Origin: Trichodesmium sp. MAG_R04
GTDB lineage: Bacteria; Cyanobacteriota; Cyanobacteriia; Cyanobacteriales; Microcoleaceae
Length of the DNA stretch: 14,292 bases
NCBI GenBank assembly: GCA_023356515.1
Contig: JAKQYG010000051.1
Span: forward strand, 1-14,292
Direction of reading: 5' to 3'
Both the position numbers and the translations under genes were made by a program. The notes below the pieces were generated by a model. It searched no databases. It had not been told where the DNA came from and saw nothing but the letters and a program-made list of their open reading frames with translations. Below, in pieces: positions 6,213 through 12,642 of this stretch (positions are counted from its first letter, which is position 1; each line of letters begins with the position of its first letter).

Positions 6213-6934
6213 TTTCTTCCCAAGAGAAAATCAAGAATTACCGCACTACTAGGAAATCGCAGAAAAAGTCCTTAAACTGGTCTAAGTTATTTAGTCTAGA
6301 GCTAGCTTCCTCTATATTAATTATTTTTATATTATTTATAGCAATCTCACAACTATTTCGGCAAGTGGGTGGGGGTACAAATAGTGATCAAAACAAGTCA
6401 GTAACATCAATAATTATGCCTGACATTGATCCAACTAAAAATTGGGCTTATCCAGTAAATGTTCCCAGAGTCAGAGCTTTTTTAGATACGATCGCTGTCA
6501 CAGAAGGAACAACAGGGCCAAAAGGTTATTATCGTCAATACACAGGCAGTCATTTCTCTAGCTTTAAAGACCATCCCAGGGAACTTAAATGTGCCAATAG
6601 TAATAGTAAAGAACTTTGTTCTGATGCTGCTGGTAGATATCAGTTTTTGAGTACCTCCTGGGACAGGTTTGCTCCTATGGTCAAAGCTAATAATTTTAGC
6701 CCTACCTATCAAGACCTTGTAGCTATAGAATTGATTCGAGATAAAAATGCTCTGAAAGATATTGAAGAAGGGAGAATAGAAGAAGCTTTTAAAAAGTTAC
6801 ATATGGTCTGGCCTTCATTTGGGGAAACTGAAATAGATGTGGAACTAATCATGCCTAAACTTGTAGGAACTTATGAGCAGAAATTGAGTCTTTATCAAGT
6901 CAAAAGTCAAAAGTTAGAAGTAACTCCTGACTGA
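6179..6934 (+). CDS. Membrane-anchored GH104-type endolysin/lytic transglycosylase-like protein
   Basis: The C-terminal 150 residues align by eye with phage lambda endolysin R (GH104 lytic transglycosylase). The catalytic-Glu segment RAFLDTIAVTEGT has Glu109 (numbering from the TTG), and FSSFKDHPREL, AAGRYQFLSTSWDRF, FSPTYQDLVAIELIRD and a C-terminal IMPKLVGTYEQKL follow. This activity cleaves the MurNAc-GlcNAc bond of peptidoglycan to a 1,6-anhydro product. Ahead of it is a basic segment, one transmembrane helix (about 40-60) and a Ser/Asn linker, placing the enzyme domain outside the cytoplasmic membrane as an anchored cell-wall enzyme. The frame is open from 6122, but its only early start is TTG at 6179, right after the A11 tract and without a Shine-Dalgarno. 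Expression probably depends on frameshifting from the SAM-like ORF, or the true gene is the fusion. The enzyme call is strong; the start is not. Confidence 0.8.
   Translation: MSPNTTNFKKLVSSQEKIKNYRTTRKSQKKSLNWSKLFSLELASSILIIFILFIAISQLFRQVGGGTNSDQNKSVTSIIMPDIDPTKNWAYPVNVPRVRAFLDTIAVTEGTTGPKGYYRQYTGSHFSSFKDHPRELKCANSNSKELCSDAAGRYQFLSTSWDRFAPMVKANNFSPTYQDLVAIELIRDKNALKDIEEGRIEEAFKKLHMVWPSFGETEIDVELIMPKLVGTYEQKLSLYQVKSQKLEVTPD
6897..6916 (+). repeat. AAGTCAAAAGTCAAAAGTTA repeat inside the GH104 3' end
   Basis: A dispersed AAGTCAAAAGTCAAA-type repeat, also present at 12349-12363, forms the last codons of the endolysin-like gene and encodes the VKSQKLE tail after the domain end. It shows an intergenic repeat captured as coding sequence. 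Confidence 0.5.
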
Positions 6935-7140
6935 GTTTAAGCATTTATAAATATCCACACTCTATTTATATTACAGATACATCAAGCCCAGCAATTCCTG
7001 GCAAAAGCATAAAATACCGTCCATAGCAATGTGACGGCAGAACCATCGACATTGGCGGTATCTCGCAATGCTTTTAATATAGCAATCCTAAATTTAAAGC
7101 TTTATTAAAGATAGTTTTTCAACCCTTCTGGATTTGATAT

Positions 7141-7368
7141 TCATTTATCAAAATTCAAATTTTTCCTAGACTTTTTCAACTTTTTCCAAAGTTTTTTTAG
7201 TTGATCATAAGCTTCTTCTGGAGAAATTTTTCCACTAGTTTCTAAGCCACAAATGAGACTAGCTCTTTGGGTAAATTCCTGTAAATTAGCATTAAATAGC
7301 AAATTTTCCGGAGTAAAATCACCGTGATAGGAACTACGAGGGTAAAGAAAATCATCCTTAATAGTCAT
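7141..7368 (-). CDS. Small conserved cyanobacterial protein, DUF7219-like
   Basis: This 75-residue soluble protein begins MTIKDDFLYPRSSYHGDFTP and continues ENLLFNANLQEFTQR, ICGLETSGKISPEEAYDQ, with a Lys-rich helical tail (LKKLWKKLKKSRKNL). The FLYPRSSYxGxFTPENLxFNANLQEF and GKISPEEAY motifs are conserved in a small family found across cyanobacteria that I recognise as DUF7219. No function is known to me; it has no signal peptide, membrane helix or catalytic motif, and its helical, basic end could bind a partner. The ATG at 7368 begins the conserved block; the upstream AGAGA-like stretch is a weak ribosome-binding site. It stands alone, with 206 bp of non-coding DNA downstream and 705 bp upstream. 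Confidence 0.7.
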   Translation of the reverse strand: MTIKDDFLYPRSSYHGDFTPENLLFNANLQEFTQRASLICGLETSGKISPEEAYDQLKKLWKKLKKSRKNLNFDK

Positions 7369-8073
7369 TTTTTTCTCTATATCTATAATCTCTATATCTG
7401 AAGTTAGGATTATCTTAACAATTGGAATAATTTTATTATAACTTAACTTCCCCTAGACAAATGTACTACAAAAATCTAAAATCCTTATAAATATTACGAT
7501 ATAGCGATCGCCTTTTCTAGATGTGCTATGTGTAAAGTTGTAATATTTATTAATAAAATCATGTTCCGTAGCATCATTTGTTCATAAAATAAGTCATTTT
7601 TGCAAGAAACCCTTCTGCCCTCTGCCTTCCTTCTACCAAATCATAAGTATTCAGGTAGACATAGTGTAAATACTTACAGGGAGTATCTGCTAAAACTGCA
7701 CTCCGTAATTATACCGTTTTTTCTAAGGGAAAGTTCAATTAATAATAATTATTATTATTAATTAATTATAAAAACGCAACCAACTGACAATCAACAAAAA
7801 TATCTAAAGATATTGATACTATAACTATAGCTTAATAGACTTTGGGTAAGTCTTGTCTCTCATCTATTCCCTAAAGCCCTAAAACCCTAAAACTTTTGAT
7901 CTCACTATTCTAAACCTGAATCTAAAAAAATCAGAAAATTTATAGCGCTTTCTGTTGTCATAAGGTGCACCGAGGTGTGTAAGATTCTGGCACTACATGA
8001 TTTTCAGTATTTACCCTGTACATCATTGGCCCGAAATCTTCTGTAATAATATCCTGACTTAATCAATATCCAA
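7369..8073. other. 700-bp gene-free AT-rich stretch
   Basis: I find no credible gene in this segment. It holds a HIP1 palindrome (about 7504-7511), a TAATAATAATTATTATTA palindrome (7740-7757) within a longer AT repeat, and three CCCTAAA-like units near 7870-7892. Composition and frequent stops in all frames argue against a protein. A small RNA cannot be excluded. Confidence 0.5.
7740..7757. repeat. AT-only perfect palindrome
   Basis: TAATAATAATTATTATTA is a perfect 18-bp palindrome, embedded in further TTA/ATTA repeats to about 7769. It is likely a flexible or cruciform-prone intergenic sequence; no function can be assigned. Confidence 0.55.
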
Positions 8074-8652
8074 CTACTTTCCCATATTCCGCTTCATTCT
8101 TTCTAGCTCTTCGTCTGTTTCCAGACTTTTAAACTGTTCCTCTAATTGGTCGAATAAATCATCAAAATTATAGGAACTGTTTTGATTCCAGCCATTAGTT
8201 TCCCAATGCCTTTCATTCCTAGCAGCATAACGAGTAGCCTCAGCTTGAACAGCTTTTGCTTGTACCTCCTCACAGCGTTGTTTAATTTGATAATAGAGTT
8301 GTTTTGCCTGCTGAATACGCTGCTTATATCCTTGCATCTGGCCCCACTGTTGATTACCTTGTCGCAAAAAAGACGCTTCTGTTTCCTGAGCTGCCTGAAC
8401 TAAATCTAGTCTATTAGCTATTTGTGCCTTTTCAATACGGTTATGCCAACGCTTAACTTCTTGAGCTGTTGAGAGAATATCTTGCTCTAATTTTTTTTCT
8501 TGGCGCTGGAGTTGTGCGATGAGACGCAGTGTGTCTTCTTCTTGTTGTCGAAGTTGCTCTTCAAGTGCCTGTAATTCTAGATGGGGGTTATTCTTCAGAA
8601 ACTCTTCAAGTCTGTTTTCGAGAAATTGGCTGAAATCGTCAAATAAACCCAT
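8074..8652 (-). CDS. TIGR04376-like coiled-coil protein
   Basis: This 192-residue, strongly helical and charged protein starts MGLFDDFSQFLENRLEEFLK and continues NNPHLELQALEEQLRQQEED, then a long coiled coil (about 25-140) rich in Gln, Glu and Lys, and an acidic tail (FDDLFDQLEEQFKSLETDEE). The start and the HLELQALEEQLRQQEEDTLR block are the signature of a conserved cyanobacterial family I recognise as TIGR04376; it resembles PspA/IM30-type coiled coils in general form only. There is no membrane segment or signal peptide. The gene lies 128 bp downstream of the GspC/PilP-like membrane protein gene on the same strand, so co-transcription is possible. Start by family pattern; no Shine-Dalgarno is evident. 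Function unknown. Confidence 0.8.
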   Translation of the reverse strand: MGLFDDFSQFLENRLEEFLKNNPHLELQALEEQLRQQEEDTLRLIAQLQRQEKKLEQDILSTAQEVKRWHNRIEKAQIANRLDLVQAAQETEASFLRQGNQQWGQMQGYKQRIQQAKQLYYQIKQRCEEVQAKAVQAEATRYAARNERHWETNGWNQNSSYNFDDLFDQLEEQFKSLETDEELERMKRNMGK

Positions 8653-8780
8653 AAGTTATTTCAGTTATTAGTTAGTAGTTGTGAGTGATTAGAAATCTCC
8701 AGAAAAGGTTCTCAAAACCTTGCAATGCCCTTCTAAAATCAACATTTTTGGAGAGGAGCATTAGTGAGCTGCATAAATAA

Positions 8781-10061
8781 CTAAAATTGTTGCCCTACAA
8801 AAACAGAACGAACTTCACCATTACGGCGAATCACAGCTTCCTGGTTTACTACTTTCACAAGAGTCCAACCGCTAGTGCCAATCTTTTCTCCCACATATAT
8901 TCGACGGGCTACACCATCAATTTCAAACAGAGCAGCAGAACGTTCCCCTAATTCTAAGACCCCCACTAAGGTATTAATAGAAGTTTGAATCTGATTGGGT
9001 ACTACTGTTTTTATTTCAGGTATTTTTACTGGTATGGGCGGGGGTAATAATACTGACTGTGTTGGTATTTCTATTTTTGGTTTAGCTTCTAATTTTAGTT
9101 CTGAGTTGTTTTCTGGTTTCGCTTGTGCCGTTGTTTTGGTTGGAGGTTTTAGTTTTGCTTTTACTTCAGCTTTCTCCGAACTAGAGTGATTAATCCTAGG
9201 TTTGACTTCTGTTTTAACAGTTACTTCTGCTTCCGATTTTTTTTGAACACTATCAGCAGCTTCTGTGGAAGCTTTAGATGCAGATGCTGCTGATAGCTTT
9301 GGGGAAGGCACCTCGGATTTGGGCGTAACGGCTACCGCTGTTGGAATAGGAGGAATTACTACTACTTTAGTTTTAGGAATAGTTAGAGTTTTTTTTGCTA
9401 CTTGTGCCTCCATTAGATCAACCAGTCGATTAAGCGGTAAGAGTAGGCTAGTATTTATGGGTGGGTTGGCTGGCACTGGTAGCGTCGGTAAATTATGACT
9501 AGATGGAGCAGTTGGTACACCGGGAATTTGTTGTCGTTTCTCAGTTGCCTTTTTTTGCTCAATCATTTTAAGCGATCGCTGGATATAATCCGCGAATTTG
9601 GCATCTGTTACTGCTTTAGGACTTAATTTTTCTACTGATGAATCTCGCTTTTCTATATAACCTAAATAACCTAAAACTTTATCGAATCCTCCTCTAGTTG
9701 CCAACCACAAAGATAGAGTTACTAATATAGACGCAAAAGCTGCCCCTAAAAGTAATTTATCTAATGATTGATTTTCTTTTTTTTCTACTTGTGCCTCAGC
9801 TAATTGTACCTTTTCTTCTTTCTCAGCATCTTGAAATTGGGTCTTCTCTTCAGATAAAACTATTTGAGGTATTTTAATTGGTGTCAAAGAAACCATTTCT
9901 GGTTGAGTTACTTCAGTTGGTGAGCGACTACCACCATTTAATACTTTATCAATATCATGAAACAAGTCCTCCATCAAATTTTCAGCAAGACTGTCTATAT
10001 AGATAGGTTCTTTCAACCTAGTGTTTGAGAAATTTTCTGTGTTTTTTTTGTTGGTTGTCAT
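8781..10061 (-). CDS. Single-pass membrane protein with GspC/PilP-like C-terminal domain
   Basis: This 426-residue protein has three parts. A cytoplasmic N-terminus of about 100 residues includes DSLAENLMEDLFHDIDKVLN. One transmembrane helix follows (about 103-121, KLLLGAAFASILVTLSLWL). A long periplasmic Pro/Lys/Glu/Ala-rich low-complexity linker (about 180-355) leads to a compact C-terminal domain (about 363-426: LVGVLELGERSAALFEIDG, VGEKIGTSGWTLVKV, AVIRRNGEVRSVFVGQQF). That domain has the look of the beta-rich homology region of GspC/PilP inner-membrane proteins of type II secretion and type IV pilus systems. An envelope-spanning scaffolding role, perhaps linked to pili, is inference; no pil or gsp genes are nearby. 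The start is well supported by GGAGG 8 nt upstream of the ATG. The extended linker resembles TonB-like periplasm-spanning regions. Confidence 0.7.
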   Translation of the reverse strand: MTTNKKNTENFSNTRLKEPIYIDSLAENLMEDLFHDIDKVLNGGSRSPTEVTQPEMVSLTPIKIPQIVLSEEKTQFQDAEKEEKVQLAEAQVEKKENQSLDKLLLGAAFASILVTLSLWLATRGGFDKVLGYLGYIEKRDSSVEKLSPKAVTDAKFADYIQRSLKMIEQKKATEKRQQIPGVPTAPSSHNLPTLPVPANPPINTSLLLPLNRLVDLMEAQVAKKTLTIPKTKVVVIPPIPTAVAVTPKSEVPSPKLSAASASKASTEAADSVQKKSEAEVTVKTEVKPRINHSSSEKAEVKAKLKPPTKTTAQAKPENNSELKLEAKPKIEIPTQSVLLPPPIPVKIPEIKTVVPNQIQTSINTLVGVLELGERSAALFEIDGVARRIYVGEKIGTSGWTLVKVVNQEAVIRRNGEVRSVFVGQQF

Positions 10062-10153
10062 CCAAAATCCTCCATTAGTTAAATTTAGTTAGGATTACTA
10101 TATAATACTTACTATTCTTTAGTACCAACTAACTTTAAAATCTTGATTTCTTT

Positions 10154-10556
10154 TTAATCACTAATCCTCAGAAGCTTTCTATCTTCTGAGAGTTTCCAGC
10201 CAGAAGTTTTGTATTTTATACTACGATAATTTTTATTAAAGCGTGGAAATCCCTTTTTACTATTGGTTTTCTTCTTACAGTTATCAAAAAAAACCAGAGA
10301 TAGCAAATCATGCTCTTTCAGTATTGGCAAATCTAGCCATGGAATTGAGCTTGGATACAAAAGGAAGCTCCTCTTTGTTATCTGATAATACTTTAGTCTA
10401 CTTATTCAAGGCCAAACCGTTAATCTTGTCCTCTTTTTTAGAATCAAGCCAATATCTCAAGCATTTATTTCTGAGAAACTCTCCGATACACATTGCTTCA
10501 TCAATTGCTCGATAAAGTTGAGTTTTAGCTTTAACCTTAAATTCGTAAACTAGCAT
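10154..10556 (-). pseudogene. tnpB: Decayed tnpB (IS200/IS605 RNA-guided nuclease), N-terminal third
   Basis: From an ATG at 10556 the minus strand encodes a typical cyanobacterial TnpB N-terminus: MLVYEFKVKAKTQLYRAIDE, FLRNKCLRYWLD, KLNSMARFANTERA, then FFDNCKKKTNSKKGFPRFNK and KYKTSGWKLSEDRK. Continuity is broken by a TAG at codon 53 (10400-10398), a TGA at codon 83 (10310-10308) in the place of a family Trp, and a one-base frameshift in a T8 run (A8 on the plus strand, 10286-10293). The frame ends at 10154, where the match to TnpB is lost, so about two thirds of the protein, including the RuvC catalytic residues and zinc finger, is gone. No right end or omegaRNA follows. The left end of the element lies just upstream. 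Open frames on the opposite strand here are shadows. Confidence 0.85.
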
Positions 10557-10627
10557 TTTCCGACACGAATAATTGCTATGATATCAATTTAACACTATTT
10601 TGTCAGTTAGAGTAGACAAGAGTTTAA

Positions 10628-10675
10628 TAAAAGCCGTCCTGAAGGATAGGGTTTTATACCCAATTTTTTGATTAA
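10628..10675 (-). mobile_element. IS200/IS605 left-end remnant
   Basis: Read on the minus strand, this carries the AAAAAATTGGGTATAAAAC core and a small TCCT/AGGA hairpin (10637-10646), 72 bp upstream of the tnpB start. It closely resembles the left end of the 4243-4485 mini-element (ACCCAATTTTT core plus adjacent hairpin on the plus strand), so the two loci belong to related elements. Confidence 0.65.
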
Positions 10676-10758
10676 TACAGATACAAAGCATCAAATTAAG
10701 TATGAGAATTTAATACTCAATTTCTGCTGACTCCGAGACTATTTGCTTTTCAATCAAC

Positions 10759-10807
10759 AGGACTTACGCAGACGAACTCTGATATTGTTTTTTTTTGCAT
10801 AAGTCCT
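10759..10807. mobile_element. 49-bp inverted-repeat mini-element
   Basis: AGGACTTACGCA (10759-10770) and its inverted copy with one mismatch, TGCATAAGTCCT (10796-10807), flank 25 bp ending in a T-run. The left arm is identical to solo copies at 784 and 4206. It is best read as the collapsed ends of an insertion sequence or MITE; it could also act as a hairpin terminator for transcripts from the left. Confidence 0.6.
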
Positions 10808-10861
10808 GCAGAAATAGAATGCTGCCGGGAGTTATAATTGAAATTTTCAACTACTTACTCT

Positions 10862-10911
10862 TAGGACATTCTCCCACCACTCAAACTTAGTCCGTCCTGG
10901 GAATTTAACTT
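10862..10911 (-). mobile_element. Possible second IS200/IS605 right-end fragment
   Basis: The plus strand reads GGACATTCTCCCACCACTCAA and then a CCGTCCTGGGAATTTAAC-like segment, reminiscent of the GACATxCTCCCC right end at 4245. No stable hairpin remains. Weak; resemblance only. Confidence 0.25.
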
Positions 10912-10932
10912 CTTATTTTAGCTATACCTCTG

Positions 10933-12270
10933 TTATTTTCTTAAATTCAACATTTGTACTGTTAATGCTAAACTCTCCTCATACAAAATATCTCGTCCCC
11001 AACGTTGTAACTGTTGTGTCATCAAAGCTTCTGCTTTCTGATCGCTTAATGTTGTTACCTGCTCAGTCAAACAAGACTGTGCCTTGCCACCAGACTCTAA
11101 CCGCATACAACCAGTAGTCTCAGAACACAAAATTGTGCAACAATTAATATCAGCATCTGGATTACTCGAACCTAAACGTAAACCCACCAAATCTCCAGGA
11201 ATCTCACCAAAGTCAGCAGTAGGAATAGCTCCTAACTCAGCCAAGATTTCTTGACCATTGCGCCCAGTAAATTTGATATGGGCAATATCATAGTCACCTC
11301 CTAACTCTGTATAAGACACTACTTCCCAATTTAGACGACTAGCAAACCATCCTAAAAACATTAGTGCTTGAGCAGTATTTCCTTTTTCATAGTCAATTGT
11401 AATAATATCAACTTCCCATAAAGCTGCCCGACGTTGGGGAGGGTCAAAAGTCGCGGCAATTAATTCTTGCCAAGCTGATAGACGATGCCAGTTAAGGTCA
11501 GCGACATAAGTTTCGTTTTCAATTAACTCGTACATCCTCAAAAATTCTGATTCGGGATCAGAAAAGTAACAGGAGTCCATAATTATGCAGTTGCTCGCCT
11601 CGCACAAACTACGAAATAAATTTTGCTCTGTGTTAGGGGTTGCTTTCCACCAAACAAATTTTGGTAGATCAGGAATCATTAATGATTTTATTGTCTCATC
11701 TACCCTTTGCATTGCTAATTTTGTTCCTCGCAGGGTGACATATTCACTGCAAACTAGATTGGAGTTACTTTGCTTCTGAATTGGACAATAGGCAGATACT
11801 TGAGCTGTAACTCCTCTATCTTTTTCTCCCATAGTTGGACATAGGGTTATAACCCTACTGGGGTTTTGAGTAGCGATCGCATCTGCCATACTGAAACCCC
11901 TCAGATTCACATTTGTAACTTTTTGACCGTCTTCTGGTTGTTTAGCAAATTCTTCCCGCAATTTACTTAGGGTTTCAGTATCTACTCTACCTGTAATTGT
12001 TAGTTGATAAGCTTTTTGTGCTTCTCTAATTGCATTTCTGGTTTGTGGCCCATGAATACTATCAATTGGACCATTATAGAATCCTAGCACCCCTAGCAAT
12101 TGTTGGAATTCTTCTGGCTCATAAACTACCATACTAAAGGTGGCTGCTTTAGTAGCAATAGAAGTTGCTTTACCTTGATTTTGACTCAGCCAGATTTTAC
12201 TTAGTTCTTCTTCTATTTCTCCTAGGGAGATATCTTTTGGTTTTTGTAAGGCAACAATTGGTGTAGTCAT
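10933..12270 (-). CDS. opcA: Glucose-6-phosphate dehydrogenase assembly protein OpcA
   Basis: OpcA is the allosteric activator of G6PDH (Zwf) in the cyanobacterial oxidative pentose phosphate pathway. From the ATG at 12270 the protein has 445 residues. A short N-terminal part (MTTPIVALQKPKDISLGEIE) is followed by a peptidoglycan-binding-1-like helical module (about 54-109, LLGVLGFYNGPIDSIHGPQT) and the OpcA domain (SRVITLCPT, LPKFVWWKATPN, SCYFSDPE, ALMFLGWFASRLNWEVVSYT). A Cys-rich tail has two cysteines six apart (C382 and C388), resembling the thioredoxin-controlled pair reported for Anabaena OpcA. A longer frame starts at 12354, but its extra 28 residues begin inside a dispersed repeat, so I prefer 12270. 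An AAGGA about 11 nt upstream is the only Shine-Dalgarno-like sequence. zwf, usually the upstream neighbour, is not in the window. Confidence 0.92.
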   Translation of the reverse strand: MTTPIVALQKPKDISLGEIEEELSKIWLSQNQGKATSIATKAATFSMVVYEPEEFQQLLGVLGFYNGPIDSIHGPQTRNAIREAQKAYQLTITGRVDTETLSKLREEFAKQPEDGQKVTNVNLRGFSMADAIATQNPSRVITLCPTMGEKDRGVTAQVSAYCPIQKQSNSNLVCSEYVTLRGTKLAMQRVDETIKSLMIPDLPKFVWWKATPNTEQNLFRSLCEASNCIIMDSCYFSDPESEFLRMYELIENETYVADLNWHRLSAWQELIAATFDPPQRRAALWEVDIITIDYEKGNTAQALMFLGWFASRLNWEVVSYTELGGDYDIAHIKFTGRNGQEILAELGAIPTADFGEIPGDLVGLRLGSSNPDADINCCTILCSETTGCMRLESGGKAQSCLTEQVTTLSDQKAEALMTQQLQRWGRDILYEESLALTVQMLNLRK

Positions 12271-12642
12271 CTTTATTGGTTTGTCCTTCAATGTTAATTT
12301 TTGTTTATGGGGTATTGAATAATTTAATAGGTTATACCGTTGCACAGAAGTCAAAAGTCAAATTCACAATAAGAACAGATTTAAAGCATTGTGCTGATTT
12401 TTCTTTCTTCCTCAGTTTCTTGGTATATTGAAAAATATTCATTCCTCAAAATTTCACCAAGATTCAAATCTGAAGTGTACGACTATTTTAGAAGATCTTT
12501 AACAATGGATTTTTGAGATTCTAGGCCTAATAACTGAAAAACCTCGTTTCTTTAATATATAGGCGACATAGCATTGAATTAATTATATAACTTGTTTGAT
12601 GGTCTGACATAATCATTTTCTTTCTAAATTATAAATTATAGT
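12271..12642. other. Intergenic stretch upstream of opcA
   Basis: The 372 bp between opcA and the saccharopine-dehydrogenase-like gene hold the opcA leader and one dispersed repeat (12335-12356). Nothing else is recognisable; no clear terminator follows the oxidoreductase gene. Confidence 0.5.
12335..12356 (+). repeat. Dispersed 22-bp repeat, copy B
   Basis: TACCGTTGCACAG followed by AAGTCAAAA matches the 5498-5519 copy at 21 of 22 bases and runs on into AGTCAAA, shared with the repeat at 6897. It overlaps the upstream extension of the opcA frame. Confidence 0.6.

Larger units (their letters stand above)
10557..10932. other. Gene-free stretch with IS remnants
   Basis: The 376 bp between the tnpB remnant and opcA hold no gene. 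They contain the tnpB left end, a 49-bp inverted-repeat element and a possible second IS200/IS605 end, described separately. Confidence 0.5.

Noticed and set aside
6482..6712. 76-codon minus-strand open frame
   Set aside because: Antisense shadow of the GH104 domain, which carries clear family motifs on the plus strand.
7868..7893. Three CCCTAAA-like units resembling plant telomere repeats
   Set aside because: Only three imperfect units in an AT-rich bacterial intergenic region; chance or simple-repeat origin is enough.
8182..8403. 73-codon hydrophobic plus-strand open frame
   Set aside because: Antisense of a Gln/Glu-rich coiled coil, which regularly gives Leu/Ser/Phe-rich shadow frames.
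8995..9498. Two plus-strand open frames rich in Gly/Phe/Ser
   Set aside because: They lie antisense inside the low-complexity linker of the GspC/PilP-like gene and merely reflect its biased codons.
10243..10515. 90-codon plus-strand open frame
   Set aside because: It is antisense to the tnpB pseudogene, whose minus-strand translation matches a known family.
11585..11779. 64-codon plus-strand open frame
   Set aside because: Antisense shadow within opcA with no recognisable features.
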